From Solirubrobacteraceae bacterium (GTDB lineage Bacteria; Actinomycetota; Thermoleophilia; Solirubrobacterales; Solirubrobacteraceae): a stretch of DNA of 32,375 nt. A program made the position numbers and the translations under genes. Numbering within the stretch: position 1 is the stretch's first letter; every line of letters begins with the position of its first letter. The notes under the pieces are model-generated. The model saw only the letters and a list, made by a program, of their open reading frames with translations, was not told the origin of the DNA and searched no databases. This document shows, in pieces, positions 26,552 to 32,375 of this stretch. The stretch lies in contig JAURVW010000925.1 of NCBI GenBank assembly GCA_030655275.1, positions 1-32,375 on the forward strand, in the 5' to 3' direction.

Positions 26552-27919
26552 TCAGCCGACGCGGATCAGCTTCTTGTTGACGAACTCGTCGGCGCCGTAG
26601 CGGCCGAGTTCGCGACCGAACCCGGAGCCCTTCACGCCGCCGAAGGGCAGCTCGGCGCCGTCGGCGAGCACGAGGTTCACGAACACCATTCCCGCTTCGA
26701 TCCGATCGGCGACGCGCGCGGCCTGCTCGGCATCGGTCGTGAAGAGGTAGGAGCCCAGGCCGTACGGGGTGTCGTTGGCGAGCGTGATCGCCTCCTCCTC
26801 CGAGCCGACGCGGTAGACGGACGCGACCGGACCGAAGAACTCCTCCTGGTAGGCGTCGGTGCCCTTGGCGATGTCGGTGAGGATGGTCGTCCGGTAGAAG
26901 TTGCCCTCGCGCTGGCCCCCGGTGACGAGCGTCGCGCCCTGCTCGACGGCTCGACCGACCTGCTCCTCGAGACGATCGGCCGCCGAGGCCGAGGAGAGCG
27001 GACCCATCGCGGTGCCCTCGGCCGTCGGATCGCCATATTCGACCGCCTCGATCGCGGCCGTGAGCTTCTTCAGGAACGGCTCGTAGAGGTCGTCGATCAC
27101 CACGAACCGTTTGGCGGCGTTGCACGACTGGCCGGCGTTGTCGAGGCGGGCGTCGACGGCCTGCTGCACCACGGCATCGAGGTCGTCGGTGGAGAGCAGG
27201 ACGAACGGGTCCGAGCCGCCGAGCTCGAGCACCACCTTCGTGAGGTTCGCGCCCGCGATCGCGGCGACGGCGGCGCCGGCCCGCCCGGAGCCGGTCACGG
27301 AGACGCCCTGCACGCGAGGGTCCTCGATGACCGTCTTGATCTGGTGGTTCGTCGCGTAGATGTTCACGTACGCGTCGCTCGGGACGCCGGCGTCGCGGTA
27401 GATCCGTTCGATCGCCTCCGCCGACTCCGGGCACTGCGGCGCGTGCTTGAGCAGGATCGTGTTGCCGATGATCAGGTTCGGTCCGGCGAAGCGGGCCACC
27501 TGGTAGTACGGAAAGTTCCAGGGCATGATCCCCAGGAGCACGCCGACCGACGAGCGACGGACGATCGCGGTGCCGTCGCCCGCGAGGAGTTCGATCGGCT
27601 CGTCGGCGAGGAGCTCGGTCGCCCGGTCGGCGTAGAAGCCGTAGATGTCGACGCAGAAGTCGACCTCGCCGAGTGCCTGCTCGAGCGGCTTGCCCATCTC
27701 GCGCACGATGATCTCCGCGAGCTCCTGGCGGCGCTCGCCGTGCAGCTCGCCCACCCGCCGGATGATCGCGGCCCGTTCCTCCAGCGGCGTCTCGCGGCCC
27801 CACGGCGCGTGAGCGGCATGGACCCGGTCGATCGCCGCACCCAGGTCGCCGTCGCTGATCGTCGGATAGGTCTTGAGGGTCTCTCCGGTCGCGGGGTTGA
27901 CGACGGCGTACTCAGCCAT
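26552..27919 (-). CDS. NAD(P)-dependent aldehyde dehydrogenase, succinate-semialdehyde dehydrogenase-like
   Basis: GIMPWNFPYYQVARFAGPNLIIGNTILLKHA, LELGGSDPFVLL, NAGQSCNAAKRFVV, ELPFGGVKGSGFGRELG. Confidence 0.95.
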   Translation of the reverse strand: MAEYAVVNPATGETLKTYPTISDGDLGAAIDRVHAAHAPWGRETPLEERAAIIRRVGELHGERRQELAEIIVREMGKPLEQALGEVDFCVDIYGFYADRATELLADEPIELLAGDGTAIVRRSSVGVLLGIMPWNFPYYQVARFAGPNLIIGNTILLKHAPQCPESAEAIERIYRDAGVPSDAYVNIYATNHQIKTVIEDPRVQGVSVTGSGRAGAAVAAIAGANLTKVVLELGGSDPFVLLSTDDLDAVVQQAVDARLDNAGQSCNAAKRFVVIDDLYEPFLKKLTAAIEAVEYGDPTAEGTAMGPLSSASAADRLEEQVGRAVEQGATLVTGGQREGNFYRTTILTDIAKGTDAYQEEFFGPVASVYRVGSEEEAITLANDTPYGLGSYLFTTDAEQAARVADRIEAGMVFVNLVLADGAELPFGGVKGSGFGRELGRYGADEFVNKKLIRVG

Positions 27920-28130
27920 GGGGCGCTCCAAAGGGTGTGGCCTCCTCAACCTATCCGCGCGCCGCCCGGGCGCCCGCAGGCACTCCGTCGCGATCGGGCA
28001 CCCGCCGAGCGACGGGTCGCGGGGATGCCTGGATCGAAGGTCCATCGATCCACCGGATAGGCGAGTGGTAATGCGCCATACCCGGAATCAAACTCCTGGA
28101 CGTTCGCCACAGGACCGATGACAGGCGGAG

Positions 28131-30155
28131 ATGCGCCACGCCTTCCCCCTCGGCGCCGCGCTCGGTCTGTTCGCTCTCGCAGCAGCCCAGCCGGCCACCG
28201 CTGCCCCACTCAGCACCCCCGTCCCCGGAATCACGGGGCCTGGCGACGCGATCGTCCGCGCTGCCGACGGCTCCATGTGGCTGACGGAGCCCGCCTCGCC
28301 GGGTCGCCTTGCTCGCGTCTCCGCCCAGGGCACCGTGATCGAATACGTCGGCGGGTCCACGCCGAACCTGGCGCTCGACCGGAGCCCGGAGGGCTTCGCG
28401 ATCACGCCGGACGGCTTCGGTTGGTTCATGCAGCGTGGTACCGACGACGAACTCGGCCAGATCGCCCTCGATACCGGCGCGGTCTCCACCTTCCTCGTCA
28501 GGGGCGGCACGCCCACTTCGATCGCAGCCGGCGCCGACGGCATGCTCTGGATCGCGGGCGACGGCGATGCCGGAGAGCCCGATTTCGTGGCGAAGTACGA
28601 CCAGGTCGCCAAGACCACGACCAGCTACACGGCCGGGCTGGCCGCCGACAGCATGCCGCGCGCGTTGACCGCCGGCAGCGACGGCGCTCTCTGGTTCGCG
28701 GAGGGCTCGCCCACCGGCCGGCTCGGACGGGTGGCCACCGACGGCACCATCACCTTCCGCGACATCGGCGGAGCAGCGAGCGCCCTCGGTGTGGGGCCGT
28801 CCGGCGGACTCTGGTTCGGCCGGGGCAAGCAGCTCGGTCTCTTCAGCGAGACGGCATCCTCGATCTTCCCCGCCACCGCAGACGTCGGGGCGATCACCAC
28901 CGGCCCTGACGGAGCGCTCTGGAGCGCGACGAAGGGCGGCGTGATCCGGGTGGTCGACGGCGTGGCCTCGACGATCCCGGCGGGCCTCGATCCCCTCACC
29001 AAGGGCGTCGGCATCGCCTCCGGCGCCGACGGCCGGCTCTGGATGACGCTCGATCGCGCGCCGTATCTCGTACGCATCACGGTGCCGCCATACCTCGGCG
29101 CCGTCAGCGCGACGACCGGCTCGCCGACGACGGCCTCCGTCACCTCCGACGTCCGTGCGAACGGCCTGCTCACGACCGTCAAGCTCCAGTCCGCCGGCGC
29201 CGGCGGCACGTGGACCACCCTCAACAGCACGGTCACCGGCGACGGCCTGAGCACCGCCCCCGTGCAGTTCGACGTCGCCGGGCTGCCAGCCGGTGCGCAG
29301 ACTGCCCTGCGCGTCGTCGCTTCGAACGCCGCCGGCGAGACGATCCGCACGACCTCGGTCTCGACCGCGGCCATGCCGACTCCCGTGCCCACGCCGCAGC
29401 CGACCTCCACACCAAAGCCGACGTCCTCACCGAAGCCGACTTCCACCCCGAAGCCGACGGCCAGTCCGACCCCCAAGGCGACGGTCGGGCCGACGCCCGG
29501 TCCGGCGACCACGCCCGAGGCGGTGACGACCTCCAGCCCTGCCCCCGCGGCGTCGACGCCCGGCGCCACGCCGGCTCCGACGCCCGTGCCGGACGGCCCG
29601 ACCGCCGCACCCGCGCCGGTCCAGGGTTCGACGGTCGTCGTCCGCCTGGACCGCGGCACCGTGACCTACAAGGTGCCCGGTTCCGACACCGTCCGCACCG
29701 TCGAGGGCGCCGCCTCGATCCCGACGGGCTCGACCATCGACACCACCAACGGCGCCGTCGCCCTGTCCTCCCGCGTGGAGGGCAAGGAGCAGGTCGGCCT
29801 GTTCTACGGCGGCCAGTTCAAGGTCAAGCAGGTCAAGGCGACCGGCCTCACGCAGCTCTACCTCAACGCGCCGCTCGACTGCGCGAAGCCCGGCGCCAAG
29901 GCCGTCCGCGCCGCCGCCGCCAAGAAGCGCAAGCGCCGCGCCGTCTGGGGCGAGGACAACAAGGGTCGCTTCGAGACCCACGGCAAGGACAGCGTCGCCA
30001 CGGTGCGCGGCACGAAGTGGCTCACCACCGACACCTGCGGCGGCACCGTCGTGAAGGTCTATGAGGGCGCCGTCTCCGTGAAGCCGACGCGCGGCAACGG
30101 CAAGGCCGTGCTCGTGAAGGCCGGCGGGCGCCACGTCACCCGCCCCGTCCGGTGA
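28131..30155 (+). CDS. Secreted Vgb-like seven-bladed propeller, Pro/Thr linker, C-terminal FecR-like domain
   Basis: Seven DG..W-type repeats (ADGSMWLTE, PDGFGWFMQ, ADGMLWIAG, SDGALWFAE, PSGGLWFGR, PDGALWSAT, ADGRLWMTL); PTPxP linker; GAASIPTGSTIDTTNGAVAL...SVATVRGTKWLTTDTCGGTVVKVYEGAVSV. Confidence 0.85.
   Translation: MRHAFPLGAALGLFALAAAQPATAAPLSTPVPGITGPGDAIVRAADGSMWLTEPASPGRLARVSAQGTVIEYVGGSTPNLALDRSPEGFAITPDGFGWFMQRGTDDELGQIALDTGAVSTFLVRGGTPTSIAAGADGMLWIAGDGDAGEPDFVAKYDQVAKTTTSYTAGLAADSMPRALTAGSDGALWFAEGSPTGRLGRVATDGTITFRDIGGAASALGVGPSGGLWFGRGKQLGLFSETASSIFPATADVGAITTGPDGALWSATKGGVIRVVDGVASTIPAGLDPLTKGVGIASGADGRLWMTLDRAPYLVRITVPPYLGAVSATTGSPTTASVTSDVRANGLLTTVKLQSAGAGGTWTTLNSTVTGDGLSTAPVQFDVAGLPAGAQTALRVVASNAAGETIRTTSVSTAAMPTPVPTPQPTSTPKPTSSPKPTSTPKPTASPTPKATVGPTPGPATTPEAVTTSSPAPAASTPGATPAPTPVPDGPTAAPAPVQGSTVVVRLDRGTVTYKVPGSDTVRTVEGAASIPTGSTIDTTNGAVALSSRVEGKEQVGLFYGGQFKVKQVKATGLTQLYLNAPLDCAKPGAKAVRAAAAKKRKRRAVWGEDNKGRFETHGKDSVATVRGTKWLTTDTCGGTVVKVYEGAVSVKPTRGNGKAVLVKAGGRHVTRPVR
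29394..29465 (+). repeat. Four 18-bp tandem repeats encoding P(Q/K)PT(S/A)(T/S) linker
   Basis: ccgcagccgacctccaca / ccaaagccgacgtcctca / ccgaagccgacttccacc / ccgaagccgacggccagt. Confidence 0.85.
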
Positions 30156-31945
30156 TCACCACCGGCCGGGTGCGCCGGCTCGCGGGCCTCTCCGCGGGCA
30201 CGGTCGCCGTCGTCGCCGTCACCGTCCTCGGGGCCACCGGCGTGCTCCAGGGCGCCGAACACTCCACCATCGACCAGCGCTTCGACGTGCGCGGCGCCGA
30301 GCCCGCTGGCGAACTGGCCGTCGTGGCGATCGACGAGAAGACCTTCTCCAGCCTCGACGTGACGTGGCCGATGCGCCGCAACCTCCACGCGCAGATGATC
30401 GACCGCCTCCGCGAGGACGGCGTGCGCCGGATCGTCTACGACGTGCAGTTCACCGAGCCGTCCACCCGGCCGGACGACGACCTCGACCTGCTCGACGCCG
30501 TCGAGCGGGCCCCGGGCACGGTCCTCTCCACCGGCGAGAGCGACGCGCAGGGCCGCACGCGCGTGCTCGGCGGCGACGAGCAGCTCGCCGAGATCGGCGC
30601 CGAGGCCGCCGGCAGCACGTTCCCGTCGGACTCCGGCGGCGTGATCCGCCGCTACACCGCGGAGAACACGCACCTCGCCTCCATGGCCGCGGCGACTGCC
30701 GCCGGGCTCAGTCATCCCGTCACGCCGGCCGACTTCGCGAAGAACGGCGACGCGCTCATCGACTTCCGTGGGCCGGCCGGGACGATCCCGACCTACTCCT
30801 TCGCCGACGTGCTCGAGGGGCGCATCGACGCCTCCGAGCTGAAGGGCCGCATCGTCGTGGTCGGAGCCACCGCTCCGGTCCTGCAGGACATCCACCCCAC
30901 CGCTGCAGCCGGCCCGCGGCTCATGCCCGGGCCGGAGATCCAGGCGAACGCCATCTGGACCGCCATGCACGGCAATCCGTTGCGCGAGCTGCCCGACTGG
31001 ATCGGCACGCTGCTCGCGCTCACGCTCGGCCTCTCGGGCATCGCGCTCGTGCTGCGTTTCGGCCCGCTGCGTGCCCTCATCGCCGTCGCGGCCGCCGCCG
31101 CGGCGTACGTCGCGATCGCGATCGTGGCGTTCGACGCCGGCACCGTGGTGCCGATGGCTGCACCGCTGCTGGCGATGCTCGCCGGGGCGACGGCCGCCGC
31201 CCTCGTCGCCATCGCCGGGGAGATTGCGATGCGCGCCCACCTCTCGCGGTACAGCGTCGAACTCGAACGCGAGGTGAGCGCACGCACCGCCGAACTCGTG
31301 GAGACCCAGCTCGACGTCGTCCTGCGGCTAGCCCGTGCGGCCGAACTCCGCGACGACGACACGGGCGAGCACATCGACCGCATGAGCGAGATGTGCGGCG
31401 AGGTCGCCCTCGAGCTCGGCTTCACCGCGACCGAGGCCAAGTTGCTCCAGCACGCCAGCGCGCTGCACGACATCGGCAAGATCGGCGTGCCCGACTCGAT
31501 CCTCCTCAAGCCCGGCAAGCTCAGCGACGAGGAGTTCGACACCATGCGCACGCACGTCGTGCAGGGTGCCGAACTGCTCACCGGTTCGACCGCCCCGGTG
31601 ATGGAACTCGCCGAGATCGTCGCCCGCACGCACCACGAGAAGTGGGATGGCTCCGGCTACCCTGCGCGGATCGCGGGCGAGGCGATCCCCCTGCCGGGAC
31701 GCATTGCCGCCGTCTGCGACGTCTTCGATGCCCTCACCCACGAGCGCCCGTACAAGAAGGCCTGGACCATCGCCGACGCCTGCGCGGAGATCCAGCGCTG
31801 CGCGGGCTCGCACTTCGACCCCAAGGTCGCCGCGGCACTCATGGTGGTCCTCGAACGCGAGTACGGCGACCTCATCCGCCAAGGGCCGGCGGTCGAGACG
31901 TCGGCCGCCGCGTCGCCCCACGCCCAGCAGTCGCTGGCCGCCTGA
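30152..31945 (+). CDS. CHASE2 - three TM - HD-GYP putative cyclic-di-GMP phosphodiesterase
   Basis: TIDQRFDVRG...LAVVAIDEKTFSSL..WPMRRNLHAQMIDRL CHASE2; three TM helices; HDIGKIGVPD and HHEKWDGSGYP; GTG overlaps upstream stop. Confidence 0.92.
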   Translation: MITTGRVRRLAGLSAGTVAVVAVTVLGATGVLQGAEHSTIDQRFDVRGAEPAGELAVVAIDEKTFSSLDVTWPMRRNLHAQMIDRLREDGVRRIVYDVQFTEPSTRPDDDLDLLDAVERAPGTVLSTGESDAQGRTRVLGGDEQLAEIGAEAAGSTFPSDSGGVIRRYTAENTHLASMAAATAAGLSHPVTPADFAKNGDALIDFRGPAGTIPTYSFADVLEGRIDASELKGRIVVVGATAPVLQDIHPTAAAGPRLMPGPEIQANAIWTAMHGNPLRELPDWIGTLLALTLGLSGIALVLRFGPLRALIAVAAAAAAYVAIAIVAFDAGTVVPMAAPLLAMLAGATAAALVAIAGEIAMRAHLSRYSVELEREVSARTAELVETQLDVVLRLARAAELRDDDTGEHIDRMSEMCGEVALELGFTATEAKLLQHASALHDIGKIGVPDSILLKPGKLSDEEFDTMRTHVVQGAELLTGSTAPVMELAEIVARTHHEKWDGSGYPARIAGEAIPLPGRIAAVCDVFDALTHERPYKKAWTIADACAEIQRCAGSHFDPKVAAALMVVLEREYGDLIRQGPAVETSAAASPHAQQSLAA

Positions 31946-31970
31946 AGCGGCCGGGCTGGGCGCACCCAGC
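31934..31970 (+). terminator. Two consecutive hairpins at the HD-GYP gene end; stop codon in the first loop
   Basis: CTGGCCGC-CTGAA-GCGGCCGG, then GCTGGG-CGCA-CCCAGC. Confidence 0.6.
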
Positions 31971-32110
31971 ACGTTCTCCGTTCCTCGCGCCCCAGGCCCT
32001 GCACCGCTCACGGCGAGACTCGGACTTCGACCGGTTCGACCCGCGGTCGCGCGTCGCGACGACCGAGCGCCGGTTCGATGAGTTTTCGTCGCCCTGCCGG
32101 TCAGACGAAC

Positions 32111-32375
32111 ATGGGCAAGCTGATCTATTCGACCATCGCCTCGTTCGATGGGTACACGACCGATGCGGAGGGTTCGTTCGAGTGGGCGGCCCCGGATGAG
32201 GAGGTTCACGCCTTCGTCAACGACCGGGAGCGGCCGGTCGGCACGTACCTCTACGGCCGTCGGACCTACGAGACCATGGCGGTCTGGGAGGCGGCGCAGA
32301 CGTCCGACTGGGCCTCGGACTCACCGATCGCCCTCGACTATGCGGCGATCTGGCAGGCGGCCGACAAGGTCGTCT
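32111..32375 (+). CDS. Dihydrofolate reductase/RibD C-terminal family protein (3'-truncated at window edge)
   Basis: MGKLIYSTIASFDGYTTDAEGSFEWAAPDEEVHAFVNDRERPVGTYLYGRRTYETMAVWE, open to window end. Confidence 0.88.
   Translation, partial: MGKLIYSTIASFDGYTTDAEGSFEWAAPDEEVHAFVNDRERPVGTYLYGRRTYETMAVWEAAQTSDWASDSPIALDYAAIWQAADKVV

Noticed and set aside
29394-29465. Possible CRISPR-like or satellite array (18-bp units)
   Set aside because: Contiguous repeats without spacers, in frame, encoding a PT-rich linker.
28131-30155. FecR domain as the anti-sigma regulator of the siderophore transporter at the window start
   Set aside because: 26 kb away, no ECF sigma factor or TonB receptor in the window, and the pairing is with CHASE2-HD-GYP.
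1-32375. Mobile elements, prophage, toxin-antitoxin, defence systems, rRNA/tRNA genes
   Set aside because: No transposase, integrase, phage structural, toxin-antitoxin or nuclease/defence proteins recognised, and no tRNA-like or rRNA-like segments seen on reading; absence not confirmed with tRNAscan/Infernal.

Overview
High-GC actinobacterial chromosomal window, probably Thermoleophilia/Solirubrobacterales (inferred from composition and gene content). It looks like ordinary accessory metabolism with no prophage, transposon, CRISPR, rRNA or tRNA that I can support. Content in order: a siderophore-type ABC importer (5'-truncated), an LLM-class flavin monooxygenase, two cupins, two VOC proteins, SelO, a DUF389 membrane protein, a TAT-exported GMC oxidoreductase, a PETase/cutinase-like secreted hydrolase, a patatin with a histone-H1-like tail, an AraC-VOC-short-UvrA operon, an EamA transporter, an SDR/TetR divergon, an orphan membrane-anchored protein, a small secreted peptide, a threonine-aldolase-like protein, DoxX, GST, a wHTH-class III cyclase fusion, a universal stress protein, an antigen85/esterase-D-type hydrolase, an aldehyde dehydrogenase, a coupled pair (Vgb propeller-FecR and CHASE2-HD-GYP), and a truncated DHFR/RibD-like gene. 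Best second-look items: (1) an ~85-nt near-continuous hairpin whose four non-Watson-Crick pairs are all G.U in the + strand RNA, upstream of the AraC-VOC-UvrA operon; (2) a threonine aldolase homolog whose PLP lysine motif GGTKNG reads GGTTNG; (3) a 65-aa secreted peptide ending in GLLLPAVQKVREAACRS, resembling the planctomycete DUF1559 pseudopilin motif; (4) the Vgb-FecR/CHASE2-HD-GYP signalling pair; (5) a PETase-like hydrolase; (6) repeated placement of stop codons inside hairpin loops. All homology calls are from remembered motifs; no searches were run.
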